Part shown: piece after piece, positions 39,830 to 52,659 of the stretch
Layout: every line of letters begins with the position of its first letter
Position numbering within the stretch: position 1 is the stretch's first letter
Source of the DNA: Rusavskia elegans
Lineage: Eukaryota > Ascomycota > Lecanoromycetes > Teloschistales > Teloschistaceae
Direction of reading: 5' to 3'
DNA length: 64,000 nucleotides
Assembly (NCBI GenBank): GCA_011316305.1
Contig: SAUG01000058.1
Location: 434,001-498,000, forward strand
The notes under the pieces: model-generated
Seen by the model: only the letters and a program-made list of their open reading frames with translations
Told to the model about the DNA's origin: nothing
The model's database searches: none
Made by a program: the position numbers and the translations under genes

Positions 39830-41471
39830 AAAATATTTTTTAAATATATTTTTTTCTAAAAATATAGTTTTATTTTCTATTTCTATCCGATTAAATATAT
39901 TCTATAGCTTTTCTAATATATTATCGAAATCTAAACTTATTTTATAGTTATAATATTTAATTATAGTTATCTATTCAATATATTATAGAATTATATAAAT
40001 TTATATATATCGATAAATTTTTCTAGTAAAATTAAAAGTCCGTTTAATTCCGCCTAAAAATATTAGATAGAAAAAAATATCGCGAGCTATCTATACTAAT
40101 TTTAGAAAATTCGAAATATTATTTTTCTAAAATATCTAGTTTAGATTATCTTTAGTAATATTTACGCGAAGGTATTAATTAGCTTCGGAAACAGATATTT
40201 AAAAACGCTAGAACTATCGAAAAAAACTATTTAAAATATTTATAGTAGACTATTAACTAGTTAGTATACTTATAATATATTACTATTATATATTATTTTA
40301 TTTTCTTTTCTATAGCGGGCTTTATACTTTAGTAGATTAATAAAAACTCTATAGTATTTATTAAATTATTTTTTAAATTTATTCCGATAGTTATTTATAT
40401 ATCTCGAATATTTTTCTATATTTTCATCTTATTTTATAGTATTCTAGTCTAGATAAAGGTAAAATTATACTATAGAATTAAAAATATACGTAAAATTATA
40501 TATTAGTTTTCTTTTACTTTTTATATAAAAATAATATTTAGTAAATTTAGTAAAAGCTTTTTTTATAAACTATTAGTACTATCGTCTTTTAAATATTATT
40601 TAAAGTTTTTATAACTTTCTATACTTAAGTAAAATAATTATAAAATATACTATAAAGTCGGTATACTAGATAAATTCTAATACCGGTAGTTCGCGAAACT
40701 ATTAAAATAAATTTATAGAACAGCTATAGTATATTATCTATAAAGAAAAATGATTACTATTTATCTATATTAAAGATACTCCTTTATATTTATAGGTTTT
40801 ATAAATTCTTTTTAAAATATTTATTAATAGTTTAGCGAAGTAGATATACTCTATAAATTATAAAATAAATCGAATTCTATCGAATATAAATATTTTAAAT
40901 AAGGTTTCTTACGTAGAAATTAGAATCGGCCCTATTCTAAAATTTTTTAAAGCGAAGTTTATATTAAAAGTAAATACCGGAGTAGATTATAATAGTATAA
41001 ATCTAAATATTCTATTAATATAAAAATTATTTAATTTATATAACCTATATATATTATTTGGCCTGGGTGGCGCAGTGGCAACGCTGCGTGACCTGGAAGC
41101 CCGGCGGATCCAGCGTTTTTCGGAGTTAACGGAATTAATCCGACGGGTCGGGGGTTCGAATCCCTCGAAGGCTAATCTAATACTTGAGTTTTTTCTATCG
41201 ACTCTAGTCGATTTTTATAGAGTTTTAAAATATAGAAAGACTAGATAGTAGATCGTTTCGGCCTAGCCCGATCGATCGAATTAAAATTGAGTTAATTAAA
41301 ATTAAATAGATTACGGTTTCCCTCTGGATTTTAGTCCAGATCTAGCTCTTTCGGGAATCCTTAATTAAGTTTTCGATAAAAGATTCGAGTCTAAATAATT
41401 GCGTAATCTGATCGATTAGTACCTCTAGTACTAACTCGTAAAAGACAATCAAAAATCCGAATGATTAATCG

Positions 41472-41502
<31 letters not shown>

Positions 41503-42870
41503 TTTTAATAATATTTAATAGGTCGGTATTAATAGTTATAATTTATTTATTATAGAGCTAATAGATAAAGGTATCGTCTAAAATTTATAATCTAATAGCT
41601 TTAATAAAGTTTGAAGCTAATAGATTAACTATATAAACTAGATAAAATAATAAGTTTTATAGTCGATTCTATCGACTATTAAATCGACTAAAAGCTTTTT
41701 TAAATTCTTTTTTTAATATAGAATTAGAACTAGTATTATCGGTAATAATATCTAAAAGCTGTTATTTAAATTAAAGAGATTCTAAAAGTATTAATAGCTT
41801 TTAATATTATAAATAGCCGGAATAATTTATAGATAGGAATATAAATCTAAATAGACGATTCTAAAGTTATAACTATATATTAATCTAATATATAAATAAT
41901 TTTAAATATACGATCATCTATAAATTAGACTAGATATCTAATATAGTTTAAATATATTCTATAATTTTTAAAATAGATTTAATTCTATCGCGGATAGTTT
42001 TATATTTATTAAAAATAATTATTATAAATTATATATACTTAAATAGCTATATATCTAGATAAGATATTTATTATAATTTACTAAAAATGTTATTTTTAAT
42101 AGTCCGGACTAGTAGATTTAGATTTAAAAAAATTTTATATAGATATTTATTCTAGGCGTTTTAGTCGAAAGTAAAATCTAGCTTAATATAGTTTATCTTC
42201 CATTATTAAATAAAAAAACTTTATATTATCTTTTTATATTACTGTTTATTATTTATACTGATAAATATTATTTTAATAATAGACTATAAATTATATCGCT
42301 CAGATCTATAGTAACTATTAATCGAAAGATATTTCTTTATAATAGATATATTTAAAGAACTAGAAGCTATAAAATAGTAAAAAACTTTAGAATAGTATTT
42401 ATATATAATTTTAGATAGGTTATCTATTATTGAAGCTATTTTATAGAATTTATTTTATTAAAGCGACTATTTTTATATTAAAGCTTTTTTCGTTTATAGA
42501 AGATCGATTATTTTCTTTTAAATCCTATTTTTAATATCTATAGCGATAGGAATACTAGACTACTATTATTATAAATCTTAATAGTAATCTATATCCTATT
42601 AAATAGATTTATTATTATTCTAAAATACTAGTTCTAAATAGTCGGCTCGTATTTTATCTACTCTATTTTTAATAATCTATTATTATTTTCTATTTAAACT
42701 ATTAAATTTAACTAAAATTCCGATTATAGATCGGATTAGAAGCTAGTTTATAGATTAACTAGAATAGATATTGTTTAATAGAAATCTAGTAGAAAAGCTT
42801 TCGCTAGACGTATCGGTCTAGAAAATAAAAAAACGAAAATCGATATTTATATTAGATATTTTAAATTACA
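39830..42870 (-). pseudogene. hAT transposase remnant
   Basis: The minus strand aligns with the plus-strand transposase at 59,100-61,650. Matching landmarks are the N-terminal FLDRYA-like segment (42,795-42,830), the DIITDN-like segment around 41,720-41,760, and the C-terminal dimerisation region at 40,025-40,150 with ARDIFFYL then KRTFN. The last is equivalent to the LSIPATSVxSERxFS motif by which hAT transposases dimerise. RIP stops break every frame. A SINE (41,060-41,490) is inserted in the middle. It would have cut and rejoined elements with 8-base duplications. The catalytic residues cannot be verified in this state. Confidence 0.65.
41060..41490 (+). mobile_element. tRNA-headed SINE inside the hAT transposase
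   Basis: 431 bases with a perfect 13-base target duplication ATATATATTATTT (41,047-41,059 and 41,491-41,503). The head GGCCTGGGTGGCGCAGTGG contains box A TGGCGCAGTGG, and box B GGTTCGAATCC is intact. The body and the end (CCGAATGATTAATCGTATA) match the minus-strand copy at 32,476. The head has kept its CA/TG sites while part of the body is RIP-mutated. Confidence 0.85.
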
Positions 42871-43329
42871 TTTCTATAATAGTAATATAGAAAGGTAATA
42901 TAAAAATATATATACTAAACAATGATATAAATAGTATTAATTATTTAATGGATTATAAATATAGAATAAATTAATATTAGAGTATATTAATATTAGAATT
43001 TTCTAAAATCTTTAATATATTATTAAAGAAAAATAGAAATTTATAGATAGTATAATATATAACAAAAATTATAATTTAATAATAGAATTATACTTTTATA
43101 TATAATTTTAGTATTTTAGTAAATTAAACCCGGATATCTAATTCTAACCCGGGTTTAAATTAGATTAAACTATTAAAAAATCCGATCCGATTCGGGTTGG
43201 GTTAAATTTAATTATAACCTAATTCGGACCGGATTAAATTAATTAATCAAAATTTAAAATCTAATCCGATAGCTAGTCTAGTTAATATATATCATTTTTT
43301 CTAGTATTTTAATATATAAAGAAATTAAG

Positions 43330-44480
43330 ATTAATATACACGCTAATTTAGCGCCTATATATAATTTATAGAAATTAATTTTAAAAATTACTTTTTTTCG
43401 TAAATTCCGATCCGAATCTAATATATTTTAATTTAGGTCGGGTTAAAACCTATATAATTCGACCCGAATCCGATTTAAATCTATTTAGATCGAATTTAAA
43501 TTAGGAATTTCTATATTCTATTCTGAAAAAAATAGATAAACCGTAAATAAAAATTATTTATAATTTTAATTATCGAAGCCGAGTATATAGTATTATCGAT
43601 CTATATAAAAAAAGCTTCTAGATTTCGTAATTATTAAAAGATTTTAGATTTATTTAATTTATTAACGATAATAATAAATATATTAATATTATTAATAGTA
43701 AAATATTTAAATTAACTTTTTCTATTTAAATCGAAATGAATAGCTAAATAATATTCGCGTTAGTAGATAATATATATATTTATAAACAGTTTAAATATAT
43801 CGATATAAATTTATTTTAAAATCTGCGACTTATACGAACGTAATCTTATTATTATTAATTTTATACCGAACGTAGAAATAGTAGCCAACGATTTTTTTAA
43901 ACTATTAATAAAAAATAAATATTAAATATTTAAAAAATTAATCGATATAAAAACTAATAGGAATTCGAATATAATTTTAATTATTCGAATCTTTTTAAAT
44001 ATAGATTATTTATTCCTCGAGTTTTAATAATAGTAAAAACTAATAGTTTAGGATAATATCGTCTAAATAGTATAGAAACACTCTATTAATTTAAATAAGA
44101 CTCGAAAATAATAGAAGTTAGTAGTTAAAAAAAGAATTACCTATATATCGAATAGAAGTATTAGAATATATAGTAAACTAGGTAAATTTAAATAATAACT
44201 ATCTAATTCGTCTTAAAAATTTACGTTAAAAAGATATAGATTATATAATTTATATTAAGGTTTTAGCGCGCGGATCGTTTTAAATGCTCGTATTAAAGAA
44301 TTATAGATTATCTAATCTATATCTAAACTTTAACGCGATTGCTTAATTATAGTAGTAAAAATATTATATACAATTTTTATCTATTTACAAATTAGTTAAA
44401 TAGGTAGAATTATTTCTATAGCTTGTTCTATTATATTAATATACGTATTTACTTGAATAATATTAGATAAATTAGACGTC
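43330..44480. mobile_element. Dispersed repeat W, copy 2
   Basis: Similar to 24,020-25,270 in the same orientation, including the TTAGCGCCTATA and TAGATTATATAATTTAT landmarks. It lacks the 16-base minisatellite. Plus-strand protein-like traces occur at 43,560-44,000, but no domain is recognisable. Confidence 0.5.
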
Positions 44481-47252
44481 GTTAATATAGTATTATAAAT
44501 ACTATTTTCGAGATTATTTTTTATACTCTATCTATCTATCTACTATCAAATGGAAAATAGTTAAATGTTTGAATTTATTATTTAATAATAGTATAAATAT
44601 ATTTGAACTATATAAAATTTAAAACTTATATCTATTATTTATTAATATTTCTCGAATTTTATAGTACCGAATTAATCGATTTAAAATAATAAATCCGAAT
44701 TGTTTTATTATATAGTTTTCTTTTAAAGGAATTAAATAAATATCTTTTATAAATCTTTTTACTATATTAATAATTCTATTATACTTTTCTTTTACTATTA
44801 AATCATTTAATTTTAGGAATTTAATAATAAAATTTATTATAATTTTTTTCTATAGTAAATCCGATAGTTTTTAATACTAGATCTCGCTATAATAAAGATA
44901 TATCGTAAATCTGTTCTATTAATAACTAAAATACTCTCTAATATATATTTTAATATATTATTTTATATTAGAAAATCAGTAATACTATTATAAAAGTTAT
45001 ATTATTTCTATTAAACCAAAATATTTTAATAGTATTTTATTATAGTATATTTTAAAATATCGGTCGGTTTTATTATCTAATATTTATAGATTTCTTTTTC
45101 CAATTAGAAACTATTTTTAGTAATTTTTAAATTTACGTAGTATTATATTGAATTTTTATTAATTAATTAATAATTATCTATTTTTAATTAGTTAAAAAAT
45201 ACTATTAATTAAAAAAATCTATTTTTATACTATTATTTTTAAGATTTAAAATATTAATTTTTAAAATTCTTTTTATATATTATAAAGTATATATCAAATC
45301 TGTATTAAATAATAAGTTTAAACCATCGTATCTATTTTCTATTAAATCACTTTTTTATTATAAAATATAAAAGATTCTTAAAATTAATAAATATTATTAA
45401 TTCTAGTAATATTTCGACGTATATTCTTATTTATTCTTGAATAGCTATTATAATTAATAGTTTTTTATTATAGATATCGAATATTTATTTTACTAGCGAT
45501 AGTTCTTTTATTATATATACTATCGAATACTATTAATTATTATAGTTTTATAAAAAATATATATCTATAGCAAAATCTAATAAATTATTTCTATTTATAA
45601 TAGTTTTTTTAAATCGAATATTTTAAATACTAGACTATTTAAAAATTTTCTATTTAATATTTATAAAAATTTATTATTATTTTTGATTCTATTAGTAGTT
45701 AATAGTATCTTTTATTAGATTTTTAGAGTAATAGTTTATTTTAGAATTATTTTTTAATAATCTTTCGATAATAGTTTATAAATCCGAAAAAAACTCTAAA
45801 TGTTTTTAAAATTATTTAATAATAGCAATTCTATAATAGTTTTTAATTTACTATAATCGATACGTATTATTTATCGTCTAATAATAGATTCTAGAAAGTT
45901 AAATTCTTTTTTATAAAATTAATACTTTTCTATTATAAAATATAAATTCTTTACTTTTGAATATTCGAGGACTTTACTAATATATAGCAAATATTTTTTA
46001 TATATTCTATCGTAAATTAGAATAATATTAAAATAAATAATAAATTTTATATCGAGATATCATTTAAAGACGTTATTAATTTCATATTAAAATATTACTA
46101 GATCCTTATTAATTTAAATAATATAACTATATATTTATAATATGGATACTATATATTAATTTCAATTTTGTTTTTAAATTTTTATTCGTAAAAGTTTTAT
46201 ATTTTTTAAAGGTCGAATTTAATTAAATATTTTATTTTAAATAGTATATTTTAAAATTAGATAATATTTAGTAGTAAAAATTAGATTTTTATTATAATAT
46301 TATTTCATTTTCGGTAATTAATATAAAGATTAAATTTTCTATCTTTTTTAAATATAAAAAAGATTAGAAATTCTACAAGTAATTAAAATATTTTAATAAA
46401 TACTAATTTAACATTTTTATCTAGATATTTATTAAATATTACGAATTCTATTATAGATAATAGATAGATAGTTCTAAATATAGATTATTTATCTAGTTTA
46501 AATCTAATTTTAATAATCTTTTGTTAAAATTTAAATAATATCTTTTTAATTATTTATTTCCGAAATAAAATTTTATATTTTTTATATAGATTTATAATCC
46601 TTTCTAATAGATATTTTATTAACTTTTAATCAAATAATTTATAGATTTCGGCAAATTTATAATTTTATTTTTTAATTTTATTTTAATAATCCGGCTAATT
46701 TCTACTAATAGTTAATATATCGAATTTAAATAGTTTTTTATTATTTTTATTCGAATCTATAAGTTCGTATTTTATATCTAATTTTTTATTTATTAAAAAA
46801 CGCTATTTCGATATAAACTAGATATTTTCTATATAGAAATATTATTTAAAGCTAGATACTTTTTTTTCTAATAAATTACTAGATTATAATTCTTTAATTA
46901 AAAAATTTTAAATATAATTTTATTACTAACTATTCGAATAATATCGAATTAAAGTCTTTTTTTTTATATTAGTTAATTATTATTCGAAGTAGTATTTTTT
47001 TTTCTATTATTTTTTAATAATATATTTCTATCTACGAAAATTAAGTTTTATAGATTATTTTTTAATCTGATAAAATTATTTCTTTTTAATTAAATCTTTT
47101 AATATAAAATCTCCAATTACGCCTATATAACTATTATTTTAACTTTTTAATATCCGTTATTAGTTTCTATATATTAGAATAAAATTAAATATTGATAATA
47201 ATTAGATAGTAGAAGGTTTTTATTCTATAGAAGATGCCTATAGATATAAAAG
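44481..47252. other. Long AT-rich stretch without recognisable content
   Basis: Among the most AT-rich parts of the window, with poly-T and poly-A runs. It shows no ends, no repeats shared with the rest, and no protein motif that I could see. Probably a very old element. Confidence 0.4.
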
Positions 47253-47706
47253 TAGATTAGCTATCGGATCGGATTTTAAACTCGAATTAATTAATTCGAT
47301 CCGACTCGAATTAGATTAGACTAGAATATAATTCGATTTAACTAGATTTTAGATTTTGAATTATAATTCCACCCGATCCGCTAAAACTACTAAACGTTAG
47401 TATTAAAATATAAAGCTAGTATAACTTTTATTAAATTTATTAAAAGAATTCTAATTAATTAACTACGTTAGATAGAAAGATTCTATTTCAAAAAAATATA
47501 TTATTTAAATATATTGCTTTTTTTATAATATTAAAATAATAATTTATTAAATATATTATTTAACTAGATAAAATCCGAATCAGATTACTAAATAATCTAA
47601 CTCGGATTTAATCTACTAAAATTCGGGTCGGATCTAGATCGAATTACTAAAATTAAATCGGACATTTAATAGTTTAATAGAAATCCGACCCGAACCGGCT
47701 AGTCTA
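47253..47706. mobile_element. hAT-type MITE (family A, reversed)
   Basis: 454 bases, from TAGATTAGCTATCGG to CGAACCGGCTAGTCTA. Perfect 8-base target duplication TATAAAAG (47,245-47,252 and 47,707-47,714), the cleanest in the window. Confidence 0.85.
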
Positions 47707-48345
47707 TATAAAAGATACGTACTAAAGTTATTATCTAATCTAATTAACTATATTAAATCAAATTAGATAATTTATTATATATCTTTTAGTTTTGTAAAAG
47801 TTTATTTTATAATATTATAATAATTATATTATCGAATATATATATATATATAATTAGCTAAACTAAATTATTATTTCTTAAAAATTACATATTATTTTTC
47901 TACGATATCTATAATTATAAACCAGATTTTTTTTTATATTATAGATAATTTTCTTTTATATTTCTAATTTATAGATAGTTTTACTACTTCGGTATAGATT
48001 TCTATCGGTACTTCGGGAATCCGATTCGAGTTTTAATAAATCGGTTTAGATCGATTTCTAATATTAAAACTAAAAGTCGGGTTATATTATAAAATAGAAA
48101 TCGATATAAATTTAATTCGATTGAATTTATAATTATATTAGATAGTCGAATATTATAGTTATTATAAACGATTATTATTTTAGATATATAATTTCTTTTA
48201 ATTATAATAAATAGTTCAGATATAATAAAACGATAATAAATTTAATTTAATACTAGCTAGTATAACAGCTGTAATCTTTATTATTTTTTTTCTAGAAAAT
48301 CCTAGATCGTATATTTTCTTTTCGGATTTTTTAACTATATAGAAC

Positions 48346-48763
48346 TAGATTAACTATCGGGTCCGATTTCGAATCTAGATTAACTAATCCGATTAAGTCG
48401 AGTTTCGAATCTGGATTAATAATTCCGACCCGATTTAAAAAAATATTAAATTCTAGTATAAAAGTATAAAGCTAGTATAACTTTTATATAAAAACATTAA
48501 AAAAGTTCTAATTAATTAATTATATTAGTTAAATAGATTCTAATTGAAAAAAATATATTAATTAAATATATTTTCTTTATTAAAGTTATAAAATAAGTTT
48601 ATATAAAATATATTATTTAATCGGGTCGAATCCGAATTAGATTATTAAATGAATCAAGCCGAATTCGATTTACTAAAATTCGGGTCGGATCCGGATCAAA
48701 TTACTAAAATCGGATTAGATATCCGATAATTTAATAAAAATTTAACCCGAATCGGCTACTCTA
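48346..48763. mobile_element. hAT-type MITE (family A, reversed), nested
   Basis: 418 bases, from TAGATTAACTATCGG to ATCGGCTACTCTA. Flanks TATAGAAC and TATAAAGT agree apart from RIP-type changes. The 806-base element at 25,341 has the undisrupted site near 25,735 (ATATAAAATTCGG), which proves insertion. Confidence 0.8.
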
Positions 48764-49454
48764 TATAAAGTTCGATTATTAATTAATTTTATATTTTCTA
48801 GCTATACTTTTAAATTTTTTATTAGATTTTTAATAAATTCAAAGTCTTTAGTTTAGATAATAAGATATATAATACAAATTACTACTAGATTAATAATAAA
48901 ATAATATAAATGAAAATTTAAATAAATAGTAATATAATAAAATAATATAGTTATTTACTAATTAAATAATAATATATATTTCTATAGAACTTTATAGAAT
49001 TATTAATATTATATTCTATATTCTAATAATTCTAGCCGACTTATCTACTTTTATAGTATAATTTTTAAATTTTAGAATTAGATTATCGAAATCCTTTTAA
49101 TAGCGATAGATTTTTCGAAAAACTATAGTATTAACTTTCTATTTATATTTCTATCGATATATTATTAGCTATACTATTTAAATTTTATTATTCTAAAATA
49201 TTATTTTTACTATTATACTAGCGGATTATTTTTTCTTTTATTTGATTTTACTATTTCTAGTCTTTTCTAGATTTCTATAAAACTATTTTATAATATTTTT
49301 ATATATTATAATATCTTTTACCGCTATTATATATTTTAATATAATAATTTAATACATTACTAATTTAGTTAATATATACTATATTTATATTTATATAATA
49401 TAATAATAAAACGACGAATAGTATAATATAGTATATATAAAATTCCAAATTAAT

Positions 49455-49650
49455 TTTCTATAATTATAGAAAAATAAAATATTTATATATATAAATATTT
49501 CTATATTATATCTATATCTATTTCTATATTTGCTTTTATAATTAATAACCGGATTAGTTAATATCCGAATTCGTATATAACTATTTAATTTAGATATATA
49601 TTTTATAATCTTTTAAACCGTTTATATAGTTTAGAATTCTAACTACTATA
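49455..49650 (-). repeat. LTR (3' LTR of the minus-strand Gypsy element)
   Basis: Direct match to 57,567-57,762 with mostly RIP-type differences. Shared landmarks are TATTTATATATATAAATATT, CGAATTCGTATATAACTAT and CTAACTACTATA at the end. Confidence 0.75.
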
Positions 49651-51337
49651 TTCTTTTTCTTCTAAATAAAATATAGAGGAAAGTAAATATTTTCTAAAAC
49701 TAAATAGTAATAGAAATAAAATTATAATTAATAATAATAGATAAAGTAAAATAAAAAATAAAAGTTTACTTTTATATAATTTATATAGAAGTAAATAACT
49801 ATATTAACGAGAACTTACTATTATCTATTATAATTCTAAACCTTTCGACGTTTAAAACTTTTTCCTTTAATAATATTATTAATTATCTATTTTAATAAAA
49901 GTAAAAATAACTGTTATAGTATACTATATCCAACCTAGTCATAATTAAAATTACTATAAAGCCCTCGTATAATAATTAAAAGCGAACTAATAAAATAGTA
50001 ATTATTATTTATAAAAGCCGGTACTATCTTTATATAATACTAGAAACTATAAATTAGATATATTTAACAGAAGTATCGCTTATATTAGTAGTTCTATTAA
50101 TTTATTTTAGAAAAATTACTTTTTCTAATAGTTTCCGGTATTAGAATATCGAGATTTATATAGAATATTTTAGTAAATTTAGCAGATTTATCTAGATTAT
50201 ATATCTATAAAAAATTAATACTATTTTTATATAAATAAGTAGTTTTTTAAATATATATACTTTACTTTCTTTTAGGCGATTAACTTTTTTCTAGCTATAT
50301 AGGATATAAATAAATAAATTTTATAATCTTTATACTAGCGATATTATCTATCATTTCGTATATTATATAAATATATAATAGGAATTCGAAAATATATATA
50401 ATTATAATCTATAGAAATACTACTTAAATTAATATCTATATTTATTTTTATATAGATTATAATCTATAGTCGATGTAGAATTTCTATTATAGATTTAGAT
50501 TTTATAATCTCCTAGATAATAAAAAGATATAAAAGCTAGAAGTCGTATAGATAATAATATTCTACCGTTCTATCCTATTCTATTATAGTTAAATTAATTA
50601 TTATTAAAGCGAATTAGAGACTATAATACTATCTAGCTCGATTTTCTATAGAATAATAGAAGCTTTAATCTTCTAACTTTATTTTTCTAGACTACTATTA
50701 ATAACTCTAATAGATCTGAATATAAAAATAAACTTTTTATAATCTAAACCGAGACTTTATTAACAAATATAGCTAAAAAAAAAAAAGAGCTAGTAATTAT
50801 CTATTAGTTGGATTTCTATTATATATATTAAAAGCTACGAATCTTTTTAACTATATAGTTTTATCGAATATTAATCGTTTATAAATAGAATTTTAGCTCG
50901 GTTCTATACCTTTTTAAAAATGATTTTCTTTTTTTTTTATATTTTCGGATTTAGGGAGTATATTATTTTTACCGGCTATTTTTATTAACGCCTATATAGT
51001 TTACTATATTGCTCGCCGTATATATACTTTTATAATATAATATATAGCAGTTTAATATTAAATAAATCGGTTCTAGAATAAAAAAGAATATAAATATAGA
51101 AATTTTAACTTTATTAATAAAAATTATTCTAGTTTTTAATAGGAGTTTTAGCTTTATCGAAGGTAGTAGATATACTAAAACTAAAAAATAGTAGATAGTT
51201 ATTTAGATTACAGCGTAGTTATATTTAAGATATAATAATTATATTATAAAAAACGATTCTATTGTATTTTAGCTTTATATTAGATTATAGAAAAGATCTA
51301 ATTTATCGAATTTTTAATTTAAATTCTTCCGATTAAT
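49651..51337 (-). other. Region between integrase and 3' LTR, unassigned
   Basis: About 1.7 kb. The minus strand at 50,500-50,930 reads as protein-like through RIP stops. It may be an extra open reading frame of the Gypsy element or a further buried insertion. No domain recognised. Confidence 0.3.
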
Positions 51338-52265
51338 TAGACTAACTACTTCGATACGGGTTCGCGTCTAAACTAGCCGGTTTAGATCGGGTTTCTATTA
51401 AATTATCGGATACCCTATCCGATTTTAGTAATCTAACTCGGACTTAATCCGGATTTTAATAGATCGAATCCGGGTCGAATTATTTAGTAACCCGATCCGG
51501 AACCGATATAATTATATTATATATTTAATAAATTATTATTTTAATAATAAAATAAAGATAATATATCTAGATAATATATTTAGTTAATTTATTGATTTTC
51601 TAGCTAATATAGTTAATCAATTAAAATATTTTTAGTAAATCTATATAAAAGTTATACTAGCTTTATACTTTTATACTAGAGTTTAACGGTATTAGTGGAT
51701 CGGATCGGATTATAATTTAGAATCTAAAATCCGATCGAATCGAATTATATTTTAATCTAATCCGATTCGAATCGGATCGGATTAATTAATCAGGATTTAA
51801 AATCCGACCCGACGGCCAGTCTATTCCTATCGGTATCTAGAATCCGACCCGATTTCTTAGCGGGTCGAATCGGTTAAACTCGCTAAACGATCGGTTCCGG
51901 GTCGAACCCGGGAATTTAATAGGAATTTGCTAAACCTTTATTATAATTTAAATATAATATATATTATTTTTTTATAAACTTAATATTAGTAATATATTTA
52001 GGTAATATATTTCGTTTAACTAGGACCTTTCTAGCTAGCGTAGTTAGTTAATTAGAATTTTTTAAAATATATAGATATAATATTAATACTAGAATTATAT
52101 TTTTATACTAGAATTTAGTATTTTAGTAGTTTTAGATCCGGTCGGATCGGTTCTTTAATTAGAAACCGAAAACCTATCGATTCAGTATCTAGAAAAGTCG
52201 GAACCGATTCGATTCGAACCCGGAATACGAATCCGAGTTCGAAACCCGACCCGACGGTCAGTCTA
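51338..52265. mobile_element. hAT-type MITE (family B) split by a family A MITE
   Basis: From TAGACTAACTACTTCG to CCGACGGTCAGTCTA. Target duplication CGATTAAT (51,330-51,337) and CGGTAAAT (52,266-52,273). Removing the nested copy leaves about 470 bases, the standard family B length, and restores the motif ACGGGTTCCTATCGGTATC. Confidence 0.8.
51369..51823. mobile_element. hAT-type MITE (family A), nested
   Basis: 455 bases, from TAAACTAGCCGGTTTAG to CGACGGCCAGTCTA. Target duplication TTCGCGTC and TTCCTATC (one true mismatch, two RIP-type), equivalent to TTTCTATC in uninterrupted family B elements. Confidence 0.8.
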
Positions 52266-52659
52266 CGGTAAATAAATTATATATTATATTTATTTTAAAA
52301 TAAAAAATCGTATTTAAAATAATTATTAAATCTTTATTAAATATAATTTTATAAATCAATAAAATGTTCCGCTTTTAATATTATTTTAGGATTATTTATA
52401 TTTTTATTTACTTTTTACTCTATAGGAAATTAAAAAAAATAACTATTTTTTAAAATAAATAAAAGATAAAGATATTATATTTATATTAAAGATAAAGTTT
52501 ATTTTAATATATTTAATTATATAAAATAATACATAAAACCGAAAATCTAATTAATTTCTTTTTTTTTTCTAGAGGTTTATATTTTATTATTATTAATTTT
52601 ATAGAAATTATTTTTAAAAATATATCTAAACTTAGATAAATAATTAATATCTAGATCTT

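Larger units (their letters stand above)
37576..43280. mobile_element. Larger hAT element (family A) with decayed transposase and a SINE
   Basis: From TAGACTAGCCGATTCAAATC to CCGATAGCTAGTCTA. Target duplication ATTAATAT (37,568-37,575) and GTTAATAT (43,281-43,288), one RIP-type difference. Without the SINE it is about 5.3 kb. It contains a minus-strand transposase remnant at about 39,830-42,870 and an additional 1.1-kb segment (38,690-39,790) also present at 57,835-62,110. The 1,537-base element at 30,494 is its deletion derivative. This is the likely parent of the family A MITEs in the window, inferred from shared ends. Confidence 0.7.
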
